Part shown: piece after piece, positions 37,659-45,207 of the stretch | Numbering within the stretch: position 1 is the stretch's first letter | How the letters are laid out: the number at the start of each line of letters is the position of its first letter | NCBI GenBank assembly: GCA_965229005.1 | Contig: CBDDIP010000002.1 | Location: forward strand, 3,038,001-3,102,000 | Direction: 5' to 3' | DNA: 64,000 nt | Source of the DNA: CBDDIP01 sp965229005 | GTDB taxonomy: Bacteria > Actinomycetota > Acidimicrobiia > Acidimicrobiales > Ilumatobacteraceae | The notes under the pieces: model-generated | The model's database searches: none | The model's input: only the letters and a program-made list of their open reading frames with translations | What the model was told of the DNA's origin: nothing | Position numbers and translations under genes: made by a program

Positions 37659-39944
37659 TCACAGCGAGTACACGGTCGCCGCGCGGTCCAGGTCGACGGC
37701 CACGGCCACGGCGCTCGGCGGCATCTCGGGGTTCTCCCCGATCACGGCGAAGCCGACCGTGAACTCGAAGACCGTGGCGGAGGCCGGGATCCCTCCGAGC
37801 ACCTCGCCCGTCGCGAAGTCGAGGAACGTCAAGCCGCCGTCACCGGAGACGGCGATGGCTTGGGTGGCAACCGAACGCTGGCTCGACGCCATCGACGCGA
37901 CCGGATCGGCGGGGAAGAGCGCCTGCGTCTCCCCGATGACGTACGGGTCACCCAACTGCTTGCCGGTCGACACGTTCCAGATGCGGACCGTCTGGTCACT
38001 GCTGGCCGACACGACGAAGCTGTCGGTCGCGTCGAACGTCACGCTGGTGACCGAAGCGACGTGGCCGAGCAGCGGTCCGGACGCCGGCTGGCCCGTGCCG
38101 ACGTTCCACAGCCGGACGGTGCCGTCCACGCCGGCCGACGCCAACCGATTGCCGTCGCTGTTGTAGGCCAACGCGTTCACGACGCCATCGTGCCCCACCA
38201 GCGGCAACCCGATCGACACGCCGGTCACCGGGTCCCAGCGCTGGATCATCCCGTTGAGGTCCGCGGTGACGAGCTCGGTGGGCGCTTCGAAGTTGTACTG
38301 GGCAGCCGCGTTGAAGGCGATGGCGGTCACCGGACCGCCGACGCTGATCGGCGGCCCGACCGGTTCACCGGACTCCGCGTTCCAGATGAAGACGTTCCCG
38401 AGCGACACCGCAGCGGCCATCGAGCCGTCCCCGTTCACCGCGAGCACGTCAATCGGACTGCCGGTGCCGGTGACGAAGGCGTCGCCGTCAGCCGTGCGCT
38501 CGGCGACGTTCCAGAAGCTCACCTCGCCGGAGGCGGTCCCGACGACGAGTCTGCCGTCGGCAGCCGAGAGGAGCACCGTGGTGACGTCTGCGATCGGCAC
38601 CTTGCCGATCTCCTTGGCCTGGTACGACGCCCCCGGGTCCGGCGGCAGAGGCACGTTGGGGATCGAGCCGGGGAACGAATCGCCGGTCGATTCCGGGGTT
38701 GACTCCGGCGTCGACCCGGCGCTCCCGGGGTCCGACTGGGCAACGGTGGTCACGGAACCGGTCGAGCCGTTGTCGTCCTCACGGAGCAGGAGCGCTCCGG
38801 CACCGCCGAGCGCAAGCACCACGCCGACTGCGGCGGCGGCTCGACGCAGCCGCCGATGGTTCGGCCGACGCGCCGCCGACGCCGGCGTCGGCACCACGTC
38901 GAGCGATGCACGGTCGGCTCTCGCGGGGTCCATGCGGGCCACCGGCGTGGCACGCGTCGCCGAGCGGGCATCGACGCTGCGACCGGTGGTCCGCCGCCCC
39001 GACGCAGCACGCAGCAGGCTGGCACTGACCACGTTCGGCATGCCGGGTCGGTGCAACCAGTCGGGTCCCCAGACCTCCCCGCCGGCCTCGGCGAGCGCGG
39101 TGCCGAGCTCCTCGACGGTGGCGTAGCGAACGTCGAGCGAGGACGAAAGCGCGCGATCCACGACCTCCGCGATGGCCGCCGGGATCGACGGCGCCGCGGA
39201 GCTCAGGGACTGCGCCGGCTCGTGTGCTCTCCGATACACCGCGGCCGTCGGGTTGACGTCCTCGGGGAACGGGAGGCGGTCCGAGAGCAGTTCGAACAGC
39301 ACCACGCCCGATGCGTAGACGTCCACCTGCGGACCGGCCGGCTCGCCACGGGCCTGCTCCGGAGCCAGGTACTCGGGCGTGCCCAGCACGGCACCGTCGA
39401 TGGTGAACGACGACGTGGAACCGCTATCGCCACCACCCAGCACCTTGGCGATCCCGAAGTCGGCGATCTTGACCGTCGACGTGGCGGAGTACAGGACGTT
39501 GACGGGCTTGACGTCGCGATGCACGACACCTCGCTCGTGCGCATGCTGCAAGCCGGCACAGATCGCGAGGACCGTGGCGCAAGCAACGTCCGGCGCGAAC
39601 GACCGGCCGGCAAGCCGATCGGCGACCGACCCGCCGACCATGTGCTCCATCACCAACAGGCACAGGGGACCGTCGGCGACGTAGTCGTACACCGGCACGA
39701 TGTGCGGGTGGTCGAGCGCGGCCAGGAGCCGGGCTTCCGACGCGAAGCGCGACCGTGCCGACTCATCACCGACGAGGTGCGGCGCCAGTTGCTTGATCGC
39801 CACCGCTCGGCCGAGCCCGATGTGCCAACCGCTGACCACCACGCCATGCGCCCCACGACCCAGCACGGCGCCGACGTTGTATCCCGGGAGCGCTGCTTCG
39901 AGTGCGTCGCGTTCGTCGGCCGAGATCTCGTCAGGCGTCGCCAT
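37659..39944 (-). CDS. Receptor Ser/Thr protein kinase with WD40-like sensor domain (paralogue 2)
   Basis: 761 residues from the ATG at 39944. Same architecture as its downstream neighbour: Gly-loop LGRGAHGVV, Lys51, HRDVKPVN with Asp144, DFG Asp162, LAPEQ, a transmembrane helix near 390-412 preceded by an Arg-rich stop (NHRRLRRAAAAV), a Ser/Pro/Glu linker, and WD40-like blades such as DGTVRLWNVGTG and DQTVRIWNVSTG. Kinase domains of the two are almost collinear, so this is a tandem duplication; linkers and blades have diverged. The start lies 14 bp inside the FHA-regulator gene, implying coupled translation. Confidence 0.9.
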   Translation of the reverse strand: MATPDEISADERDALEAALPGYNVGAVLGRGAHGVVVSGWHIGLGRAVAIKQLAPHLVGDESARSRFASEARLLAALDHPHIVPVYDYVADGPLCLLVMEHMVGGSVADRLAGRSFAPDVACATVLAICAGLQHAHERGVVHRDVKPVNVLYSATSTVKIADFGIAKVLGGGDSGSTSSFTIDGAVLGTPEYLAPEQARGEPAGPQVDVYASGVVLFELLSDRLPFPEDVNPTAAVYRRAHEPAQSLSSAAPSIPAAIAEVVDRALSSSLDVRYATVEELGTALAEAGGEVWGPDWLHRPGMPNVVSASLLRAASGRRTTGRSVDARSATRATPVARMDPARADRASLDVVPTPASAARRPNHRRLRRAAAAVGVVLALGGAGALLLREDDNGSTGSVTTVAQSDPGSAGSTPESTPESTGDSFPGSIPNVPLPPDPGASYQAKEIGKVPIADVTTVLLSAADGRLVVGTASGEVSFWNVAERTADGDAFVTGTGSPIDVLAVNGDGSMAAAVSLGNVFIWNAESGEPVGPPISVGGPVTAIAFNAAAQYNFEAPTELVTADLNGMIQRWDPVTGVSIGLPLVGHDGVVNALAYNSDGNRLASAGVDGTVRLWNVGTGQPASGPLLGHVASVTSVTFDATDSFVVSASSDQTVRIWNVSTGKQLGDPYVIGETQALFPADPVASMASSQRSVATQAIAVSGDGGLTFLDFATGEVLGGIPASATVFEFTVGFAVIGENPEMPPSAVAVAVDLDRAATVYSL

Positions 39945-41091
39945 GACGGCGTTCCTCGGCGCCGAGAGCGGGCCCGGCAGCCCAGATGAAGGAGAGGTCG
40001 GTCGCACCGATGCGGATGACGTCGCCATCGGCCAGACGGTTCTCCGAGACGAGCACCCCGTTGACGAACGTCCCGTTCGTCGAGCGGCGGTCCACGATGG
40101 TGAAGCCGTCCGCGGTCCCGCGGATCACCGCGTGGTGCCGGCTCGCCTCGGCATCGTCGAGCACCACGGTGTTGTCGTCGTCGCGGCCGATCGTGCAGGA
40201 CACGCCCAGGGTCAGCGAACGACCGGCCCACTGCAGCGTGGCGGGAGCCTGGTCGGCCGCGAACCGGCGCACCACGGTCGTGCGCGCCGCACTCGATGGC
40301 GCCCCGACGCCGGCCCACTGCAGCTGATCCGATTGCCGCAACACCTCGCCCTCCAGGCGGCGCAGCTCCGGGCTCGGTTCGAGGCCGAGCTCGTCGCGCA
40401 GGTGCTCGCGCAGACGGCGGAAGGCAGCGAGTGAGTCCGACTGCCTGCCGCTGCGGTACAGCGCCAGCATCAACTGGGCGACGAGCTGCTCACGCATCGG
40501 GTTCGCGCGCGTCAGCTCGATCAGCTCACCGACGACCTCCGCGTGGTGTCCGAGGTCGAGCTCGTCGCGGACGTGCCGCTCGTACGCCGACAACCGTTCC
40601 TCGACCAGGCGGACGATGATCGGCTGCGCGAACGGCTCGTCCTCGAGCCCGTCGAGCGGCGACCCGGTCCACTGCTCCAGCGCTTCGGCACGCAGCTCCC
40701 GCGCGCGACCGGCGTCGACGCCGGCACGCTGCTCCTCGCCGATCAATCGCCGGAAGCGATGCAGATCGACCGCGGCCGCCGGCACACGCATCAGGTAGCC
40801 CGGCGCCTGCGTGACGAGTGGTGACGATCCCGGCGCGGCGACGGCCAGTGCCTTGCGCACGTTGCCGACGTGCACCTGCAACGTCCCGACGCTGGCCGCC
40901 GGCGCCTCCTCGCCCCAGAGGCCTTCGACGAGCGCGTTGGTCGACACGATGCGATCGACGCTCAGCAGCAGCAGTGCGACGAGCGACCGGGCCTTCGGGC
41001 CCCCCAGGTTGACCGCTTGGCCACGAAACCGCGCCGACACCGGCCCGAGCAGGCGGAAGTCCCATTCCACCGTCGCGTCCCCGTTCGCCAT
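39931..41091 (-). CDS. EmbR-like transcriptional regulator (OmpR-type HTH, BTAD, FHA)
   Basis: 386 residues from the ATG at 41091; TACTGT ends 6 nt before it, suggesting a leaderless mRNA. Domains: winged helix (about 8-95, with GGPKARSLVALLLLS and TLQVHVGNVRKAL), bacterial transcriptional activation domain of TPR-like helices (about 105-255, ending ELGLEPSPELRRLE), and a C-terminal FHA domain (about 290-375). The FHA phospho-threonine pocket is intact: IGRDDDN, SRHH and STNGTFVNG. The order is that of mycobacterial EmbR, whose FHA docks on an autophosphorylated Ser/Thr kinase. Its co-transcribed kinases are the obvious partners here. Confidence 0.88.
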   Translation of the reverse strand: MANGDATVEWDFRLLGPVSARFRGQAVNLGGPKARSLVALLLLSVDRIVSTNALVEGLWGEEAPAASVGTLQVHVGNVRKALAVAAPGSSPLVTQAPGYLMRVPAAAVDLHRFRRLIGEEQRAGVDAGRARELRAEALEQWTGSPLDGLEDEPFAQPIIVRLVEERLSAYERHVRDELDLGHHAEVVGELIELTRANPMREQLVAQLMLALYRSGRQSDSLAAFRRLREHLRDELGLEPSPELRRLEGEVLRQSDQLQWAGVGAPSSAARTTVVRRFAADQAPATLQWAGRSLTLGVSCTIGRDDDNTVVLDDAEASRHHAVIRGTADGFTIVDRRSTNGTFVNGVLVSENRLADGDVIRIGATDLSFIWAAGPALGAEERRHGDA

Positions 41092-41158
41092 CGCGTCACA
41101 GTAGGAGGTGGGCGCGCCACCCGCCTTCACGAAACGGCGGTGGGGTACGGTACGGCCG

Positions 41159-41851
41159 ATGTCGACACCGGTCTTGCTCATCCATGGATGGGGCGGTTCA
41201 TTCGCGCTCACGTGGCAGGGAAGTGGCTTCACCGAACTGCTGCGCGACGCCGACCGCGAGGTCATCGGCGTCGACCTCCTCGGCCACGGCGAGGCGCCGA
41301 AGCCCCACGATCCTGCGGCGTACACCGACATGACGGCGCGCGTCATCGAGGCACTGCCCGATCAGCCGGTCGACGCCGTCGGCTTCTCGCTCGGCGCCAT
41401 CACGTTGTTGCAGCTGGCCATCCGCGAGCCACACCGGTTCAACCGGCTGGTGCTCGCCGGCATCGGGCGCAACGTCGTGCATCCCGAACCGGACGACGGA
41501 CGCGGCGAACGGATCATCGCCGCCGTCGAAGGCACGGCACCCGACAGCGACACCGGGTCGCTCGTGTTCGCCAACTACGCCGGACAGGGCAACAACGACA
41601 AGGACGCGCTGGTCGCCGTGCTGCGCCGACCCCGGCAACCCGATCTCACCGCGGCCGACTTCGCCCGCGTCACGTGCCCGACGTTGGTGGTGATCGGTGA
41701 TCGCGACTTCGCCGGTCCCGGCGACCCGCTCGCCGACGCGTTGCCGAACGCCACCTTGAAGACGCTGCGCAACACCGACCACTTCGCCACGCCGGAGTCG
41801 TTCGGGTTCATCGACGCGACGCTCGAGTTCCTCGACGCGCTGCCGGCCTGA
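41159..41851 (+). CDS. Alpha/beta-fold hydrolase
   Basis: 230 residues. HGWGG after the first strand forms the oxyanion loop, the nucleophile is Ser in VGFSLGAIT, Asp lies in GDRDFAGPGDP and the closing His in NTDHFATP, so the triad looks complete. Substrate unknown. TACGGT (41146-41151) ends 7 nt before the ATG with no Shine-Dalgarno, a leaderless arrangement. It is divergent from the FHA regulator and is followed after 6 bp by tsaC. Confidence 0.83.
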   Translation: MSTPVLLIHGWGGSFALTWQGSGFTELLRDADREVIGVDLLGHGEAPKPHDPAAYTDMTARVIEALPDQPVDAVGFSLGAITLLQLAIREPHRFNRLVLAGIGRNVVHPEPDDGRGERIIAAVEGTAPDSDTGSLVFANYAGQGNNDKDALVAVLRRPRQPDLTAADFARVTCPTLVVIGDRDFAGPGDPLADALPNATLKTLRNTDHFATPESFGFIDATLEFLDALPA

Positions 41852-41857
41852 CGGCCG

Positions 41858-42772
41858 ATGGGTCCCGTCATCGACGAAGCCCTTCGCGTGCTCGAGCGCG
41901 GCGGTCTGATCGCGATTCCGACCGAGACCGTCTACGGGCTGGCCGCCAACGCCGACGACGAGGCTGCCGTGCAGCGGGTGTTCTCGGTGAAGGGTCGTCC
42001 GACCGATCACCCGTTGATCGTCCACGTCGCCATCGCCGACCATCTCGGCTCGTGGGCAGCATCGGTGCCGCCAGCGGCAGAGGTGCTCGCCGCCACCTGT
42101 TGGCCAGGTCCGCTCACGCTGCTCGTGCCGGCCGCCTCGCGGGTGCTCCCGGTCGTCACCGGCGGTCGACCGACCGTCGGCATCCGGGTTCCTGCACACC
42201 CACTGACCACGCAGCTGCTGGAGCAGTTCAGCGGTCCGACGCATCGGGGGCTTGCGGCGCCATCCGCCAACCGCTTCGGTCAGGTCAGTCCGACGTCAGC
42301 CGAACACGTCCATGCCGACCTCGGGGGCGACGTCGATCTGATCCTCGATGGCGGACCGTGCCCGATCGGCGTGGAGAGCACGATCGTCGACTGCACGGTC
42401 GACCCACCGCAGGTGCTCCGTCCCGGCGGGATCAGCGCCGAGACCATCGCCGAGCTGCTGCACGGACGACTCGCCGCCGCCGCCGGCCCGAGCCGCGCGT
42501 CGGGGATGCTCGCTTCGCACTACGCGCCGGCCTGCCGCGTGCTGCTGGCCGAGTCCAGAGCCATCGCCGAACAGCTCGCGCTCGACGTGGGGCATGGCGT
42601 CGAGGTGATCGACCGCAGCGACGACCTCGTCGGCTACGCCCGCGACCTGTACGCGATCCTTCGAGACGCCGATGCCCGAGGTGTGACGACGCTCGTCGCC
42701 GTCCTCCCTCCACCCGCCGGACTCGGCCACGCCATCCGCGACCGCCTCACCAAAGCCGCCGCGCCGCGCTGA
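41858..42772 (+). CDS. L-threonylcarbamoyladenylate synthase (Sua5/TsaC)
   Basis: Makes threonylcarbamoyl-AMP from Thr, bicarbonate and ATP for t6A at position 37 of ANN-decoding tRNAs. 304 residues: YrdC domain 1-190 with IPTETVYGLAANA, the KGRP loop, GPLTLLVPA and SANRFGQVSPT; then a Sua5-type C-terminal domain (about 210-304) starting GMLASHYAP. The length is that of Sua5 rather than the short TsaC. Confidence 0.93.
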   Translation: MGPVIDEALRVLERGGLIAIPTETVYGLAANADDEAAVQRVFSVKGRPTDHPLIVHVAIADHLGSWAASVPPAAEVLAATCWPGPLTLLVPAASRVLPVVTGGRPTVGIRVPAHPLTTQLLEQFSGPTHRGLAAPSANRFGQVSPTSAEHVHADLGGDVDLILDGGPCPIGVESTIVDCTVDPPQVLRPGGISAETIAELLHGRLAAAAGPSRASGMLASHYAPACRVLLAESRAIAEQLALDVGHGVEVIDRSDDLVGYARDLYAILRDADARGVTTLVAVLPPPAGLGHAIRDRLTKAAAPR

Positions 42773-42777
42773 ACTGC

Positions 42778-42927
42778 GCGGAGTGTTTCGCGCCCGCCCG
42801 GATGGACGTCAAAGCCTCCACTCGGGTCGTGCGGAGGGTTTCACGCCCGCCCGGGTGGGCGTCAAAGCCTCCACTCGGGTCGCGCGGAGGGTTTCACGCC
42901 CGCCCGGGTGGGCGTCAAAGCCTCCAC
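42778..42927. repeat. Three tandem 53-bp units, each containing a near-perfect 40-bp palindrome
   Basis: Units start at 42778, 42831 and 42884 (period 53; the third lacks its tail). Units 2 and 3 are identical over the shared part; unit 1 differs at several bases. Within each, GGAGG...ACGCCC pairs with GGGCGT...CCTCC across a CCCGGG centre, for example 42833-42872, with only a G-G and a C-C mismatch. The units lie between convergent tsaC and the J-domain gene, 5 bp after the tsaC stop. They have neither the spacer variety nor length of a CRISPR. They could act as terminators or belong to a REP-like family. Confidence 0.85.
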
Positions 42928-42967
42928 ACCGACGACTCGAGTTCGGGTGAGCGAGCCAGCGAGTGAA

Positions 42968-42990
42968 CACGGCAGGCGAGCGCAGCGAGC
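42968..42990 (-). repeat. Dispersed 23-bp intergenic element, copy 1
   Basis: A 23-bp sequence, on the minus strand GCTCGCTGCGCTCGCC followed by TGCCGTG, lies 6 bp beyond the stop of the J-domain gene. The identical 23 bp recur at 54798-54820, again just after the stop of a minus-strand gene and again beside a long palindrome. It contains the direct repeat GCTCGC-TGC-GCTCGC. Confidence 0.75.
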
Positions 42991-42996
42991 ACGAGA

Positions 42997-43548
42997 TCAG
43001 AGGCGGTTGAGGTTGGCGACCCAGACGTCGCGGACAGACTCGGCGTCGGGGGCGGGGCCCCCGTCGGGGCTGGCGACGGTGAGGCTGACCGTGCTGCCGC
43101 CTGCGTCGGGCACGAGGTCGAGGCGACACCAGCACGGCACCGGATCGGTGAGGTGGACCTCCAACAGGTAGGGCGGATCGTCGACGAGCACCTCGCCGAT
43201 CCAGGACGTCACCACGAGCAGCGCTTCGAAGGCCTCGGCCGGCAGCGCGTCGATGGTGAACGACGGGCTGTCGCGCTCGATGCGGAACCGAGGCGATCGC
43301 GGCCGGTGTCTGGGCGGCGCCGCCGCCGGGCTCGTCGGTGCCGGGGCGGGGTCGACCAGCGGGCGCCGACCGGTGAGGTGTCCGACGGCCGCGTCGAACG
43401 CCGCGTTGACCTCCTGCATGCGCACCCCATCGCCGCCGTGATCCGGATGGACCTCGCGCGCCAGAGCTCGTCGCGCGGCGCGCACGTCGTCCAGCGTTGC
43501 ATCCCAGGTCAGACCCAGGACGGCGAAGGGATCGGTCACCGTCGCCAT
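42997..43548 (-). CDS. J-domain (DnaJ-like) protein
   Basis: 183 residues from the ATG at 43548. The N-terminal J domain runs from DPFAVLGLTWDATLDDVRAA to about residue 60 and has the HPD motif in REVHPDHGGD needed to stimulate Hsp70. A proline/alanine linker (70-95) is followed by an uncharacterised beta-rich domain with WCRLDLVPDAGGSTVSL. There is no zinc-finger or classical DnaJ C-terminus, so it is a type III J protein. Its start overlaps the end of the upstream nitroreductase gene by 13 bp. Confidence 0.8.
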   Translation of the reverse strand: MATVTDPFAVLGLTWDATLDDVRAARRALAREVHPDHGGDGVRMQEVNAAFDAAVGHLTGRRPLVDPAPAPTSPAAAPPRHRPRSPRFRIERDSPSFTIDALPAEAFEALLVVTSWIGEVLVDDPPYLLEVHLTDPVPCWCRLDLVPDAGGSTVSLTVASPDGGPAPDAESVRDVWVANLNRL

Positions 43549-44231
43549 TCGGTGTGCTGGGTGCCGTCCGGGTCGACCGCCCACGACGCCGGCGCGCCCC
43601 ACCGCTCGTCGTAAACGAGCTGATCGACCGGCTTGCGGCGCACGGGGCCGTGTGATCCGGCCGGGCGGCCGAGCGTGATCGTCGCCGAGATCGCCGCGCC
43701 ATCGGGGATCTCGAGCAGCTCGCGCAGCTGCGGTTCGACCGCTTGGTGGAAGCCCGTGAGCGCTCCGCCGAAGCCGTGGGCACGTGCGGCCACCAGGAGG
43801 TTCTGGCACGCCGGGTAGATGGACGCGCCCTCCGACGGGTGCGGCGAGCGGTAGCGGACGAGGCAGGCGAGCACGATCACGGGGACGTCCTCGATGTGGT
43901 CGACGTAGTGCTGCATCGTCGCCGCCATGCGCGACTTCGGCGAATCAGCCACCGCGCCCGAGCCCTCGTCGTACGCGTCGGCAGCCCGCTTGGCTGCCCA
44001 GCTGGCCCGGAACGCCTCCCCCAGCAGCGCCTTGGCCCTCACCGCCAGCGGTCCGTCGCGCAGCACGAGGAACCGGAACGGCTGGCGGTTCGAGCCGCTC
44101 GGCGCGCGGGTGGCGTGCCACAGGATCGACGACAGGACGTCGTCGGGGATCGGCTCGGCGGTGTAGCGGCGGATCGTGCGCGTGGTGGCCAGCGCGTCCA
44201 GCGCCTCCGGCAGCACCGGCGAGTCGGTCAT
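43536..44231 (-). CDS. Nitroreductase family protein
   Basis: 231 residues, FMN-dependent NAD(P)H oxidoreductase fold. TRTIRRYTAEPIPDD at the start with Arg residues for the FMN phosphate, RAPSGSNRQPFRF, and the GAS...PACQNLLVAARAHGFGG helix are the recognised segments. Physiological substrate unknown. It is 3 bp downstream of the enoyl-CoA hydratase gene and overlaps the J-domain gene. Confidence 0.87.
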   Translation of the reverse strand: MTDSPVLPEALDALATTRTIRRYTAEPIPDDVLSSILWHATRAPSGSNRQPFRFLVLRDGPLAVRAKALLGEAFRASWAAKRAADAYDEGSGAVADSPKSRMAATMQHYVDHIEDVPVIVLACLVRYRSPHPSEGASIYPACQNLLVAARAHGFGGALTGFHQAVEPQLRELLEIPDGAAISATITLGRPAGSHGPVRRKPVDQLVYDERWGAPASWAVDPDGTQHTEWRR

Positions 44232-44234
44232 CGG

Positions 44235-45083
44235 TCAGTGGCCGGTGAAGGTCGCCGGCCGCTTCTCCATGAACGCGGCGACGCCTTCGCGGAAGTCGTC
44301 GGTGCGCAGCAGTGGCAGGAGCTGCAAGAACACGTGGTGAACGTTCTGTTCGAACGTCTCGGTCTCCGCAGCGCGCATCATCCGCTTGATCGCTCGAACG
44401 GCGAGCGGGGCGTTGGCGGCGATCTCCCCGGCCAGCTCGAACGCAGCCTTGGTCAGCTCGCCGTCCGGCACCACCCGGTTCACCAGACCCAGCTCGAGCG
44501 CCTCGTCGGCCAGCAGGGTGCGGCCGCTGAAGGCGATCTCGGCCGCTTTTGCGTACCCGACCATGCGCGGCAGCAGCCACGTCCCACCGCTCTCCGGCAG
44601 GATGCCGCGCTTGGCGAAACCCGGGTTGAGCTTGGCCGACTGCGTGGCGATGCGGATGTCGCAGCCGAGTGCCAGGTCGAGGCCGTACCCGGCCGCTCCC
44701 CCGTTCAGGGCAGCGATCGTCGGCGTGTCGATCTGGTGCAGCACGATCGGGGGCGCGTCGCGGAGCTCGAACTCACCCGGTTGCACATCGGTGCTGCCGA
44801 GTCCGCCCAGCGATCCCTTGGCACTGCCCATCTGGGCGGCCAGGTCGAGGCCGGCGCAGAAGGCACGGCCGCTGCCGGTGATGACGATGCACCGCACGTC
44901 ACGGTCCCGATCCGCCCGGAGCAGCAGCTCGGAGATGCTGGTCAGCATCGCGCCGCTGATGGTGTTCATCCGCTCCGGCGCGTTCAGCGTCAGCACGGCC
45001 ACGTGATCGGTGACGTCGTAGAGCACCTCCTCGGCGGGGGCGTGAGGCGGCGTGGAATCGGGCTGCAGATCGGTGTCGGGCAC
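44235..45083 (-). CDS. Enoyl-CoA hydratase/isomerase family protein
   Basis: 282 residues from a GTG at 45083. Crotonase-fold oxyanion hole motifs: GRAFCAGLDL and the NGGAAGYGLDLALGCDIRIAT loop; the catalytic region GILPESGGTWLLPR contains a Glu-Ser in place of the more usual Asp/Ala-Gly. Probably acts in fatty-acid or related acyl-CoA breakdown. A 12-bp palindrome (45083-45094) sits at its start, divergent from the liv operon. Confidence 0.87.
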   Translation of the reverse strand: MPDTDLQPDSTPPHAPAEEVLYDVTDHVAVLTLNAPERMNTISGAMLTSISELLLRADRDRDVRCIVITGSGRAFCAGLDLAAQMGSAKGSLGGLGSTDVQPGEFELRDAPPIVLHQIDTPTIAALNGGAAGYGLDLALGCDIRIATQSAKLNPGFAKRGILPESGGTWLLPRMVGYAKAAEIAFSGRTLLADEALELGLVNRVVPDGELTKAAFELAGEIAANAPLAVRAIKRMMRAAETETFEQNVHHVFLQLLPLLRTDDFREGVAAFMEKRPATFTGH

Positions 45084-45094
45084 GTTTCGAAACG
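45083..45094. promoter_or_regulatory. 12-bp palindrome CGTTTCGAAACG between echA-like gene and livK
   Basis: A perfect palindrome touching the first base of the enoyl-CoA hydratase GTG on the minus strand. A TACCGT hexamer, candidate -10 for that gene, lies just upstream on the same strand, so a protein bound here would cover the transcription start. It is also about 23 bp upstream of the livK -35. No regulator gene is adjacent. Confidence 0.4.
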
Positions 45095-45116
45095 GTACTG
45101 CCGGTGTTGGGCGTCC

Positions 45117-45145
45117 TTGTTACCCGCCGGTCATCGGCCTAAGCT
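45117..45145 (+). promoter_or_regulatory. Sigma-70-type promoter for livK
   Basis: TTGTTA (45117-45122) and TAAGCT (45140-45145) are separated by 17 bp. This predicts a leader of about 55 nt containing the AAGGGGGAG ribosome binding site 7 nt before the ATG at 45208. It is one of few promoters here with both hexamers and a leader. Confidence 0.5.
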
Positions 45146-45207
45146 GCCTGTCTCGCAATCAACCCCAGGTCGTTTCGGCGTCCTGGTCTCCAAGGGGGAG
45201 AACCCAA

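Noticed and set aside
42778..42927. Possible CRISPR array.
   Set aside because: The period is 53 bp with the repeat itself palindromic over 40 bp; the 13-bp linkers are nearly identical rather than variable spacers, and there are no cas genes.
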